A DNA stretch of 64,000 bases from PALSA-612 sp964595575 (GCA_964595575.1 CAZQRA010000012.1:3067-67066), one strand, 5' to 3'; shown: positions 25,052 through 33,581, counted from the first letter of the stretch. Notes: generated by a model not told the origin, from the sequence alone. A program made the numbers and translations.

Positions 25052-25942
25052 GTGTCGATCACGCTGACCCAGCTTCGAGCGTTCGTTGCCGTCGCTCAGA
25101 CGGAGAGCGTCCATCGCGCTGCCCAGCGGCTCTTCCTGACCCAGCCTTCGGTCTCGGCCGCCATCGCGGCTCTTGCCCGCGAGCTCGGCGCCCCCCTGCT
25201 CGAGCGCAGCGGTCGCGGCATCCGCCTCACCGAGGCGGGCCGGGCCTTCGCTCCCTACGCGAGCGAGGTGCTGGGGCTGCTCGAGCAAGGACGCGAGGCA
25301 GCCAAGGAGGCGGCTCGACCGGAGCTGAGCCGGGTGCGAGTGGCTGCCGTCACCACGGCCGGCGAGTACCTCATGCCCGCCTTGATCCGGGCCTTCCGGG
25401 AGCGGGAGCGGGAGACGGAGATCCTGCTCGAGATCGGAAACCGCAGGGAGGTGCTGGAGAAAGTCAGCTCTTTCCACGCCGACGTGGGGATCGGCGGCCG
25501 CCCTCCCTCCGACCAGATCGTGGGCAGGGCTTTCCTCCCCAACGACCTCATCGTGGCCGGGGCGGAGGTCCCCAAGGACCTGACCACGGCCACCTGGCTT
25601 CTCCGCGAGGAGGGCTCGGGCACGCGGGCCGCGACCGAGAGCTACCTCGTCGAGCACGGCATCGTGCCCCGCGAGGTACTCACCCTCGGCTCCAACGGAG
25701 CCGTCAAGCAGGCCCTCACCCTCGGCCTGGGCATCACCCTCATCTCCGAGCACGCCGTCCTCCAGGAGCTCAGGCGGGGAGAGCTGGTGCGGATTCCTGC
25801 TCCGGGGACGCCCCTGCGCCGCTCCTGGTACGCCCTCCACGCCCGGCGCGTCGCGCTCCGCCCCTCGGTGCGGCGGTTCCTCGCCTTCCTCCACTCCCAG
25901 GACGGCCGTAGAGCCATCGAGGAGGCGGTGGGAGTCGCCTGA
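25052..25942 (+). CDS. LysR family transcriptional regulator (CbbR/QscR-like by context)
   Basis: This 296-aa protein has the LysR winged helix at its start (ITLTQLRAFVAVAQTESVHR, then SVSAAIAALARELGAPLLER) and a two-lobed effector domain. I take GTG 25052, which gives the usual LysR N-terminus; TTG 25019 would add 11 residues. A TATACC box lies 9 nt upstream. The gene ends 3 nt from the phosphoribulokinase gene, tail to tail, and lies in the middle of the serine-cycle cluster. This is the arrangement expected of a regulator answering to RuBP, as CbbR and QscR do; the effector is inference. Confidence 0.85.
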   Translation: MSITLTQLRAFVAVAQTESVHRAAQRLFLTQPSVSAAIAALARELGAPLLERSGRGIRLTEAGRAFAPYASEVLGLLEQGREAAKEAARPELSRVRVAAVTTAGEYLMPALIRAFRERERETEILLEIGNRREVLEKVSSFHADVGIGGRPPSDQIVGRAFLPNDLIVAGAEVPKDLTTATWLLREEGSGTRAATESYLVEHGIVPREVLTLGSNGAVKQALTLGLGITLISEHAVLQELRRGELVRIPAPGTPLRRSWYALHARRVALRPSVRRFLAFLHSQDGRRAIEEAVGVA

Positions 25943-25945
25943 TCC

Positions 25946-26935
25946 CTACCCAGCGGCTCGCCCGGCGTCAGCCGCCACCGCCCTCCGCTCCGTGCGATGG
26001 GTGGCCCCGCCCAGGGCCACCACGGCCCGGGCGGTGACGAGCTGGTAGAGGATGAGCAGCTGGACGATGGCCAGCGAGTTCGACCGGCTGAGGTTGGTGC
26101 CGATCATGAACTCGCCCAGCCGTTGGTGGCGGAGGTGGCTGGCGAAGTGCATCCGCTCCCAGATCGCCTCCTCGATGCGCTCGGCCCGCTCGGTCTCGAT
26201 CGTCCCGGGCACGTACAGCTCGAGCTCCCGACCGTGGTCGATGAGGACGAGACCTCCGTCGCTCTCCTCCGGCACCACCTCGGAGAGATCGGGGTGGACG
26301 AGCGTGTCCCGCAGGAACAGGTGCGCATCGAGGTGCTCCTGCTCGGCCGAGCGACCGGGACAGAAGGAGATGACGATGTCGGCGTAGTGGCGCTGGGGCC
26401 TGATGTAGGCCTCGGCGTCCTGCTCGCGGCGGTCGAGCTCGCGCAGCACCTGGTCGCTCGTGTACCCGCGCCGGGAGACGTCCCGCTGCACCTTCCAGCG
26501 ACGCCGTAGGTCCTCGGGGGGATCGAGGTAGACCCTGACGTCGAAGAGCTCCCGCAGCTCGGGAGTGTGGAAGGCGAGGAGGCCCTCGGCCACGACAAAG
26601 GCGCTGGGCCGGAAGTACTCGGGGGGACCGAAGGTCCCATCCGCGTGTCGGTACACCGGCTTCAGCACCGGCTCGTTGGCGCGGACGTGGCGTAGGTGCT
26701 GGGTGAGGATGTCCAGGTAGTTACAGGCAGGATCGAGCGGGGTGAGACCCAGCTCCGCCCGCTGACGGCGATCGTAGCGGTGGTAGTCGTCGGCGCAGAA
26801 GTGGCTGACGGCGGAGTCGCCGAGGACCCGCACGAGCCCTCGAGTAAGGGTGGTCTTCCCCGAGGCAGAGTCGCCTACGATCCCCAGGAGGATCGGTCGC
26901 GGTACCTGGTCGAACGTTCTCTGGGCAACGCTCAT
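25946..26935 (-). CDS. Phosphoribulokinase
   Basis: This 329-aa kinase has P-loop GIVGDSASGKTTLTRG near the N-terminus, CADDYHRYDRRQRAELGLT with the catalytic/substrate Asp, PVYRHADGTFGPPE, and FVVAEGLLAFH, all as in PRK, which phosphorylates ribulose 5-phosphate to RuBP. No RuBisCO gene is in the window. The ATG at 26935 is preferred; ATG 26956 would add 7 residues. A perfect palindrome lies 25 bp upstream of the start. In Methylobacterium extorquens PRK is needed for methylotrophy because RuBP activates the LysR regulator QscR, and the same role is suggested here. Confidence 0.87.
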   Translation of the reverse strand: MSVAQRTFDQVPRPILLGIVGDSASGKTTLTRGLVRVLGDSAVSHFCADDYHRYDRRQRAELGLTPLDPACNYLDILTQHLRHVRANEPVLKPVYRHADGTFGPPEYFRPSAFVVAEGLLAFHTPELRELFDVRVYLDPPEDLRRRWKVQRDVSRRGYTSDQVLRELDRREQDAEAYIRPQRHYADIVISFCPGRSAEQEHLDAHLFLRDTLVHPDLSEVVPEESDGGLVLIDHGRELELYVPGTIETERAERIEEAIWERMHFASHLRHQRLGEFMIGTNLSRSNSLAIVQLLILYQLVTARAVVALGGATHRTERRAVAADAGRAAG

Positions 26936-26959
26936 GGTACGTGTACCTGTCCGCATGTA

Positions 26960-26974
26960 TTGCCCAGAGGGCAA
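26960..26974. promoter_or_regulatory. perfect palindrome upstream of prk (LysR-type box)
   Basis: TTGCCCAGAGGGCAA is a perfect 6-3-6 inverted repeat and contains the T-N11-A signature of LysR binding sites. It lies between the divergent prk and CoA-transferase genes, 25 bp from the prk start. Confidence 0.55.
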
Positions 26975-27064
26975 TAGTAAAGCCAATAGTGCAACTCCAG
27001 AGTATCCGGGGTCGGGCCTCCTGTCAAGCTGCGGCCTGCTTTAGGAACTTCTCTAATACTCAAA

Positions 27065-27079
27065 GCCAATTGCATTGGC
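27065..27079. promoter_or_regulatory. perfect palindrome upstream of the CoA-transferase operon
   Basis: GCCAATTGCATTGGC is a perfect 6-3-6 inverted repeat, 33 bp before the CoA-transferase ATG. Its left arm is part of AAAGCCAAT (27062-27070), which recurs exactly at 26979-26987 on the prk side. TTGGCAT (27075-27081) recurs at 25020-25026 just before the LysR gene. A common regulator for all three genes is likely. Confidence 0.5.
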
Positions 27080-27112
27080 ATAAAGCTTTCGCTTTGCGCA
27101 CCCTTCCTGCCC

Positions 27113-28357
27113 ATGAGCCACGAGCAGACCGCCACCGCAGCCGGGCCCCTCCAGGGCTTGACCGTCCTCGACCTGGCCACCATCTTCGCCGGCCCCAGCG
27201 CGGCCCGGCATCTCGCCGACTTCGGAGCTACCGTGATCAAGGTCGAGCGCCCGGGAGCCCCCGACGGGGGCCGCCGCCTGGGCGAGCAGGACGGGGACGA
27301 CTCCTTCTACTGGCGTCTCGTCGGTCGGAACAAGCTCCCCATCGAGCTCGACCTCAAGCACCCCCGAGGCAGGCAGATCCTGCTCCAGCTCGTGCGCAGA
27401 GCCGACGTCCTCATCGAGAACTTCCGGCCGGGCACGCTCGAGCGGCTCGGCCTCGACCCCGAGTCGGTGCTCCTGCGAGAGAACCCGGGCCTCGTCGTCC
27501 TCCGCGTCACCGGATACGGCCAGGACGGCCCCTACGCCTCGCGGGCCGGGTTCGGCACCATCGCCGAGGCCATGTCCACCCTCGCGCACTGCACCGGCCA
27601 GCCCGACGGCCCCCCGACGCTTCCCCCCATCGCCCTGGCCGACGAGGTTACTGGGCTCCACGGGGCGTTCGCGGTCCTGGCCGCCCTCCGCCACCGCGAC
27701 CGCACCGGAGAGGGCCAGGTCATTGACGCCAACCTGCTCGAGTCCCTGGTCGACATCATCGGTCCCAGCCCCGCCATCTACCACCGCACGGGCCACGTCG
27801 ACGGGAGGTACGGATCGCGCCTCACCTTCTCGGCGCCGCGGAACGTCTACCAGTGCGTAGACGGGTACATCGTCCTGTCCGGCTCGTCCAACGAGGCTGC
27901 CCTCCGCATCTTCGACGCGATAGGGAAGCCGGAGCTCCGCACCGATCCCCGCTTCCAGACCCCTGCTGCCCGCCTTGCCCACGTAGACGAGCTCGACCGT
28001 CTCATCGAGGAGTGGACGCGGCAGCGCACGGTGGCCGAGGCGGTGCGCACTCTCTCCCAGGCGGGTGCGGCCTGCGGGCCGATCTACGACGTAGCCCAGC
28101 TCGTGGCCGACGAGCACGTCCGCGCTCGCCGCCTGTTCGTCGAGGTCGAGAGCCCGGCCGGGGAGGGTCCTGTTCTCCAGCTCCAGCCCACTCCCCGCCT
28201 CAGTCGAACGCCGGGCCAAGTGCGCCACGCTGGGCTCGCTCCCGGCGCGTGCACCGAGGAGATACTGGCGCAGCTCGGCTACAGCGAGGAGGAGATGGAG
28301 GAGCTCCGGGAGCAGGGCGTGATCGGCAGAGCCAGGTCGAGCGCCCTGGCGGCGTAG
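27113..28357 (+). CDS. Family III (CaiB/BaiF) CoA-transferase
   Basis: This 414-aa protein has the family III pattern: TVLDLATIFAGPSAARHLAD, ATVIKVERPGAPDGGR, NKLPIELDLKHPRGR, VLIENFRPGTLERLG, and ALADEVTGLHG with the catalytic Asp at about 177. These enzymes move CoA between carboxylates without ATP. It is the first gene of the sga-mcl-ppc operon. Succinyl-CoA:malate CoA-transferases of Chloroflexus belong to this family, so this gene could supply malyl-CoA in place of malate thiokinase, which is absent from the cluster. The assignment to malate is inference from context. Confidence 0.88.
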   Translation: MSHEQTATAAGPLQGLTVLDLATIFAGPSAARHLADFGATVIKVERPGAPDGGRRLGEQDGDDSFYWRLVGRNKLPIELDLKHPRGRQILLQLVRRADVLIENFRPGTLERLGLDPESVLLRENPGLVVLRVTGYGQDGPYASRAGFGTIAEAMSTLAHCTGQPDGPPTLPPIALADEVTGLHGAFAVLAALRHRDRTGEGQVIDANLLESLVDIIGPSPAIYHRTGHVDGRYGSRLTFSAPRNVYQCVDGYIVLSGSSNEAALRIFDAIGKPELRTDPRFQTPAARLAHVDELDRLIEEWTRQRTVAEAVRTLSQAGAACGPIYDVAQLVADEHVRARRLFVEVESPAGEGPVLQLQPTPRLSRTPGQVRHAGLAPGACTEEILAQLGYSEEEMEELREQGVIGRARSSALAA

Positions 28358-28395
28358 GAGAGACGAGCTACGAGCAGGGAAGGAGGACACAAGAC

Positions 28396-29565
28396 GTGAC
28401 GACCGAGATGGCGATGCCAAGGGAAACGGCGATCGAGATGCTCTCGCCTTCGCCTCGGCTCCTCGCCGGGCCAGGGCCCTCCAACGTACCGCCCTCGGTG
28501 ATCGAGGTGATGCAGCGATCCCAGCTCGGTCACCTCGACCCCGAGTTCTGGGAGATCTGCGACCAGGTGGTCGAGCAGCTCCGCCGCGTCTACCGCCGCC
28601 GGGAAGGGCTTACCTTCCCGATCTCGGCCAGTGGCACCTCGGGGATCGAGGCGGTACTCACCTCGCTGCTCGAGCCCGGGGATACAGCCATCGTAGGGGT
28701 GGCCGGCTTCTTCGGCGCCCGCTTGGCCGACATCGTGTCCCGTATCGGCGCCCGGGCGGTGACGGTGGAGGCGCCCTGGGGGAAGGTGCCTGCCAACGAG
28801 GAGCTGCTCGATGCCCTCCGTCGCCACCCCGAGGCCCGCCTGGTGTGCGTCGTCCACGCCGAGACCTCCACCGGCGCCTGTCACCCCCTGGCCGAGCTGG
28901 CACGGGCGCTGCGCGACTTCGACGACGTGCTTCTCTTCGCGGACTGCGTTACCTCGCTAGGCGGGATCGCCCTGGAGCCGGATCTGTGGGGGGTTGACGC
29001 CTGTGCCTCCTGCACCCAGAAGTGCCTCGGCGCCCCACCCGGCATGTCGCCCGTGTCCCTGTCGGAGCGGGCCCTCGAGCGCGTCCGTTCCCGGCAACGT
29101 TCAGTACCGCTCTCCTTCGACCTCGAGCTCCTGGCCCGCTACTGGCTGGAGCGACCGGCCGCCTACCACCACACCGCGCCGATCCTCCACGTCTACGCCC
29201 TCCACGAGGCTCTGCGTCTCGTGCTCCAGGAGGGGCTCGAGGCTCGCTGGCAGCGGCACGAGGAGGCAGGTCGCTTCCTCCAGGACGAGCTGCGCGATCG
29301 AGGTCTCGAGCTCCTGGCCGATCCGGAGTACCAGCTGCCCCAGCTCACCGCCGTGCGGGTGCCGCCCGGAGTGGACGGACGCGAGGTGCAGCTCCGTCTC
29401 CTGCGGGAGCACGGCATCGAGGTCGGCGGCGGCCTCGGCCCTACCGCTCCCCCCATCTGGCGCATCGGGCTCATGGGCTACAACGCCACCCGAGAGACGG
29501 CAGAGCGCGTCCTGGAGGGGTTGGACGCCGTGCTGGGGAGGGCGCGCTCGGCCGCCGGAGCCTGA
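28396..29565 (+). CDS. Serine-glyoxylate (alanine-glyoxylate type) aminotransferase
   Basis: This 389-aa class V aminotransferase starts LLAGPGPSNVPPSVIEVM, typical of the AGT/SGA group, and has SASGTSGIEAVLTSLLEPGD, VHAETSTGACHPL, FADCVTSLGGIALEPDLWGV and SCTQKCLGAPPGMSP with the PLP Lys at about 210. In the serine cycle it converts serine and glyoxylate to hydroxypyruvate and glycine. GTG 28396 is chosen because AGGAGG lies 9 nt upstream; ATG 28408 is an alternative. It is followed after 3 nt by the malyl-CoA lyase gene. Confidence 0.9.
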   Translation: MTTEMAMPRETAIEMLSPSPRLLAGPGPSNVPPSVIEVMQRSQLGHLDPEFWEICDQVVEQLRRVYRRREGLTFPISASGTSGIEAVLTSLLEPGDTAIVGVAGFFGARLADIVSRIGARAVTVEAPWGKVPANEELLDALRRHPEARLVCVVHAETSTGACHPLAELARALRDFDDVLLFADCVTSLGGIALEPDLWGVDACASCTQKCLGAPPGMSPVSLSERALERVRSRQRSVPLSFDLELLARYWLERPAAYHHTAPILHVYALHEALRLVLQEGLEARWQRHEEAGRFLQDELRDRGLELLADPEYQLPQLTAVRVPPGVDGREVQLRLLREHGIEVGGGLGPTAPPIWRIGLMGYNATRETAERVLEGLDAVLGRARSAAGA

Positions 29566-29568
29566 GCC

Positions 29569-30540
29569 GTGCCCAACAAGGCTCGCCTCCACCGAAGCGA
29601 GCTCGCTGTCCCCGGCTCCAGCCCGCGCATGCTGGAGAAGGCTCCCGCCCTGGGGGCGGACGTGGTCTTCCTCGACCTCGAGGACTCGGTCGCCCCCGAG
29701 GAGAAGGAGACTGCCCGCGAGAACGTCATCGCTGCCCTCAACGAGCTCGACTGGTCTCGCTGCTCGGTTTCGGTGCGCATCAACGGGCTTGACACGCCTT
29801 GGTGCTACCGGGACATCGTCGAGGTGGTAGAGCGGGCCGGAGCCACGCTCGACACGCTCCTCGTACCCAAGGTCTCCCGCGCCGCCGACGTCGAGTTCGT
29901 GGCCACGCTCCTCTCCCAGATCGAGGCCGCTAAGGGTCTTGCCCCTATCGGCCTGCACGTGCTGGTGGAGACAGCGCTGGGCATGGCCAACGTGGAGACG
30001 ATCGCCCAGGCCTGTCCCGATCGCCTGGAGGCGCTCGTGTTCGGGGTGGCCGACTACGCGGCCTCCACAGGAGCGCGCACTACCTCCATCGGGGGAGCGA
30101 ACCCCGACTACGTCGTCCTCGCCGACCCCGACGAGGAGGGCAGGCGCGAACGCCACTGGGGAGACCCTTGGCACTTTGCCCTGTCGCGTCTCGTGGTGGC
30201 CTGCCGGGCATACGGCCTCCGGCCCATCGACGGGCCCTTCGGCGACATCGCCGATAGGGAGGGCTACCTGGCCGCGGCTCGCCGGGCAGCGGCCCTGGGC
30301 TGCGAGGGCAAGTGGGCGATCCATCCCTCCCAGGTCCCCCTCGCCAACGAGGTGTTCACGCCCTCGAGCGAGGAGGTGGCTCAGGCAGAGCGCATCCTGG
30401 CAGCCATGGAGGAAGCCGCCGCTCGGGGACAGGGAGCAGTCTCCTTGGACGGGCGTCTCGTGGACGCGGCCTCTATCCGCCAGGCCCAGAACGTCCTGGC
30501 CAAGGTCGAGCAGCTTCGCCAACGCCAGGCGGCGCTGTAG
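29569..30540 (+). CDS. L-malyl-CoA lyase
   Basis: This 323-aa CitE-like aldolase matches the serine-cycle malyl-CoA lyase along its whole length. RLHRSELAVPGSSPRMLEKA, VVFLDLEDSVAPEEKETARE, RINGLDTPWCYRDIV, VETALGMANVETIAQ, FGVADYAASTGART, HWGDPWHFALSRLVVACRAY and CEGKWAIHPSQVPLANEVF are near copies of the Methylobacterium MclA motifs as I know them. It cleaves malyl-CoA to glyoxylate and acetyl-CoA. Arg and Glu/Asp metal-site residues are present. GTG 29569 follows the aminotransferase stop by 3 nt. Confidence 0.93.
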   Translation: MPNKARLHRSELAVPGSSPRMLEKAPALGADVVFLDLEDSVAPEEKETARENVIAALNELDWSRCSVSVRINGLDTPWCYRDIVEVVERAGATLDTLLVPKVSRAADVEFVATLLSQIEAAKGLAPIGLHVLVETALGMANVETIAQACPDRLEALVFGVADYAASTGARTTSIGGANPDYVVLADPDEEGRRERHWGDPWHFALSRLVVACRAYGLRPIDGPFGDIADREGYLAAARRAAALGCEGKWAIHPSQVPLANEVFTPSSEEVAQAERILAAMEEAAARGQGAVSLDGRLVDAASIRQAQNVLAKVEQLRQRQAAL

Positions 30541-30549
30541 GAGGGAGCG

Positions 30550-33219
30550 ATGGCCTCCAGGTCCGCAGCCGAGGAGCGGCTGCTCGCGGCGGCGCCTTCC
30601 CCTCACTCGCCTTCCTCCGCGCTCGAACGGGAGGCGCGCCTCCTCCACCGCCTCCTCCTGGAGATCGTGGAGCAGGAGGAAGGCCGCGCCGCCCGCGAGC
30701 TCGTGGAGGGCCTTCACGAGCTTGCCCGGAAGGAACGACAAGGCGGGGAACGAGGGCGCGACCCCTTGCGAGCGAGGGTGGCGGCCCTGTCGTGCGCCGA
30801 GGCCGCGCTCCTCGCCCGGGCTTGCTCCATGCAGCTCCAGCTCGCCAACCTGTGCGAGCAGCGAGAGCGGGTGCGGCGGCGGCGGCACTACCAGCGCTCG
30901 GAGGCCGATCCCCAGCCGGAGTCGATCGCCGAGGCGGCGGCGGTGCTGGCCCGCCTCTCTCCCCGCCAACGTCGCGCCATCGTGGAAGGGCTCAGTTGTC
31001 GGGTCGTCCTTACTACCCATCCCAGTGACGCTACGCGCAGGGCGGTTCTCTACAAACACCAAGTCGTCGACCGAGCACTCGACAGCCTGGAGGGGGAAGC
31101 GAGCGAGCGAGGGCGGCGCCTGCTCCTGGACGAGATCCGGGAGGCGCTTGCCATCTGGTGGCGGACGGACGAGGTGCGGCGGCTTCCTCCGGATCCCCTG
31201 GAGGAGATCCGGAGGACCCTCTTCTACTTCGAGTCAGTGCTCTTCGACGCCGCTCCCGACGTGGTTCTCGAGCTCGAGGAGAGGCTGGGATACGAGCTCG
31301 AGGGAACCCCCCTTACCTTCGGAAGCTGGGCGGGAGGAGACATGGATGGAAATCCGGCGGTGGGGGCAGGCACCCTGGCCTTCGCCCTGCGCCAGCAACG
31401 GCTTTTGGCCCTCCGCCTCCTGGCCGAGCGAGCCCGACGCCTGACCCGCCTCTACACCCAGTCCGACTCCCTCCTTCCCCCCGACCGGGCCTTGGCCGAG
31501 TCCTTGGAGCGCGACCTCGCCCAGCTCTCCGAGGGAGAGGAACTCCTTGCCCGCTTCCGTCACGAGCCGCTTCGGCTCAAGCTCTACCTCGTTTGGACGC
31601 GACTCCGTCGGGCCGAAGAGGCAGCCGCGACGGAGCGGCCCGCCCCTGGGGCCTACGCGGACCCGCACGAGCTCGAGGAGGACCTCCAGCTTGTGCGACG
31701 GGCGACCCGCTCTGCACTTGTGTCCTCGGGATCCATTCGCCGCCTCATCTGGCAGGCGCGCATCTTCGGCTTCCACCTCGCCACCATCGACGTCCGCGAC
31801 CACGCCCAGCGCTTCCAGGCCGTGGCCCGGGAGCTTCTCCCCGAGTACGCTGCCTGCGAAGACGAGGAGGAGAGGATCGCTCGACTCTCCTCGGCTCTCG
31901 GTGCCGGAGAGCGCGGCCGGGAGGAGTCGGTACCGAGCCCTGAACTTGCCTCGCTCCCTGAGGCCCTGGCCACCATGGGCAAAGCAGCCGCGGCGGACAG
32001 GCGCTCGGTGGGCACGCTGCTCGTGTCGGGGTGCGAGCAGCCCTCCGACGTCCTTGCCGCTCTGTGGCTTGCCCGTCGCCAGGGAGCCCAGGTCGACGTC
32101 GCCCCCCTCTTCGAGTCGCAGCGGGCCCTGCGGGAGGCAGGAAGGACGCTGGAGCGGCTCCTGGCCGAGCCGGCCTACCGGTCTCACTTGGAGGCCCAGG
32201 GCATCCAGGAGGTGATGGTGGGCTACTCCGACTCGGCCAAGGACGAGGGCTTCCTGGCTGCCCAGTGGTCGATCTACGTCGCCCAGGAGGAGCTCGCTAC
32301 CACCGCTCGCGGGCGGGGGGTACCCCTCCGCCTCTTCCACGGGCGGGGAGGCTCGCCCGCTCGGGGCGGAGGCCCCACCTTCTCCGCCTTGCGGGCGGTG
32401 CCGCCGTCAGCCGCTGGAGTCGCCCTCAAGCTGACGGAGCAGGGGGAGGCGATCACCACCAAGTACGCCCATCCCGATCTCGCCCGCCGCTCCCTCGAGC
32501 AGATCCTGTCCGCCCTCCTCCAGACAGCCGGGGAGCGCTCCCAGCCGCCCTCGGCCTGGACGCAAGAGATGGAGGCGCTGGCGGCGGTGGCCCGGGACGT
32601 CTACCGGGCGCTCGTCCTCCACCCCGACTTCCAGCGCTTCTTCACGGCGGTAACGCCCATCGATCTCGTCCGCGAGCTTCCCATCGGCTCTCGCCCCGTC
32701 TCCCGCCGACGCGAGGTGAGCGTACGGCACCTCAGGGCCATTCCCTGGGTCTTCGCCTGGACCCAGAACCGCACCCTCCTTCCTTCCTGGTACGGGGCAG
32801 GGAGCGGCCTCGAGGCCGGCGACCGGGAGCTCCAACGGGAGATGTGGGAGGAGTGGCCGTTCTTCCGGGCGCTGGTGGCGACCCTGGAGGTCGCCCTCTT
32901 CAAGTCCGACCTCGAGGTAGGCGAGCGCTACCTCGAGCTGGTGGAGGAGCGGGGCCTGGCCGAGCGCCTGTGGACGAGCATCCACGAGGAGCACCGGCGC
33001 ACGGTGGCGGCGGTCCTCGACATCACCGGCCAGGATCACCTCCTCGAGCGCCGCCCTGTCCTTCGGGCCCGACTTCCCTTCCGCAATACGTGGGTGGATC
33101 CCCTGAACGTCCTCCAAGTCGAGCTCTTGCGCCGCTACCGAGGGGGCGAGGCGGAGGCCCGGGAGCCTGCCCTCGCCACCGTGGCCGGAATCGCAGCGGG
33201 AGTGCGGAACACCGGTTGA
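30550..33219 (+). CDS. ppc: Phosphoenolpyruvate carboxylase
   Basis: This 889-aa enzyme has the PEPC signatures: VVLTTHPSDATRRAVLYKH with the catalytic His (about 155), SWAGGDMDGNP, MVGYSDSAKDEGFLAAQW (about 557), LFHGRGGSPARGGGPT (about 595) and IPWVFAWTQNRTLLPSWYG. It carboxylates PEP to oxaloacetate, the CO2-fixing step of the serine cycle. Length is normal for bacterial PEPC. GGAGGGAGC precedes the ATG, 9 nt after the malyl-CoA lyase stop, so it is the last gene of the CoA-transferase-sga-mcl-ppc operon. Confidence 0.95.
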   Translation: MASRSAAEERLLAAAPSPHSPSSALEREARLLHRLLLEIVEQEEGRAARELVEGLHELARKERQGGERGRDPLRARVAALSCAEAALLARACSMQLQLANLCEQRERVRRRRHYQRSEADPQPESIAEAAAVLARLSPRQRRAIVEGLSCRVVLTTHPSDATRRAVLYKHQVVDRALDSLEGEASERGRRLLLDEIREALAIWWRTDEVRRLPPDPLEEIRRTLFYFESVLFDAAPDVVLELEERLGYELEGTPLTFGSWAGGDMDGNPAVGAGTLAFALRQQRLLALRLLAERARRLTRLYTQSDSLLPPDRALAESLERDLAQLSEGEELLARFRHEPLRLKLYLVWTRLRRAEEAAATERPAPGAYADPHELEEDLQLVRRATRSALVSSGSIRRLIWQARIFGFHLATIDVRDHAQRFQAVARELLPEYAACEDEEERIARLSSALGAGERGREESVPSPELASLPEALATMGKAAAADRRSVGTLLVSGCEQPSDVLAALWLARRQGAQVDVAPLFESQRALREAGRTLERLLAEPAYRSHLEAQGIQEVMVGYSDSAKDEGFLAAQWSIYVAQEELATTARGRGVPLRLFHGRGGSPARGGGPTFSALRAVPPSAAGVALKLTEQGEAITTKYAHPDLARRSLEQILSALLQTAGERSQPPSAWTQEMEALAAVARDVYRALVLHPDFQRFFTAVTPIDLVRELPIGSRPVSRRREVSVRHLRAIPWVFAWTQNRTLLPSWYGAGSGLEAGDRELQREMWEEWPFFRALVATLEVALFKSDLEVGERYLELVEERGLAERLWTSIHEEHRRTVAAVLDITGQDHLLERRPVLRARLPFRNTWVDPLNVLQVELLRRYRGGEAEAREPALATVAGIAAGVRNTG

Positions 33220-33335
33220 GAGGCGACCGGGCCTGACCGGCGGGCCGCTCCTGCCCTCCGAGCGAAGCCACCTTCTCCGTCCTGATCGATATTGACCAGG
33301 AAGGTCACGCCTAGACGCTTGCGCGCTCCTCGCCG

Positions 33336-33581
33336 ATGGTGGACCATCGGCCGGGTAGGTCGAAGGTGCGCTTCGACGTCACCGCCGTCGACGTCAACCA
33401 CGGCTTCAGCCTCTACGACCCTCAGGGGCGGCTGCTCGGCTCGGTGCAGGCCATGCCCGGCTACCACAACAAGCTCGACGTTACGCTGCGGGAGCCGGGG
33501 CAGTACCGCGTCCTCTGCTTCGAGCACTGCGGCCTCTCCCACCACCTCATGGAAGCCACCTTCACGGTCACGGAGCGGTAG
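33336..33581 (+). pseudogene. N-terminally truncated CuA subunit II of a heme-copper oxidoreductase
   Basis: The 81 residues from ATG 33336 hold the second half of a CuA cupredoxin domain: VDVNHGFSLYD with the first His and CFEHCGLSHHLM with the C-x3-C-x3-H-x2-M ligands. A complete subunit of this type has about 160 aa with an N-terminal membrane helix and more beta strands. Here a stop codon at 33313 closes the frame upstream and no other frame supplies the missing part, so the gene is truncated, right after the ppc gene. The stop directly precedes the start of subunit I. Confidence 0.75.

Noticed and set aside
25946..26935. PRK as evidence for a Calvin cycle
   Set aside because: No RuBisCO or other Calvin-specific gene is in the window and the neighbours belong to the serine cycle, so a regulatory role fits better.
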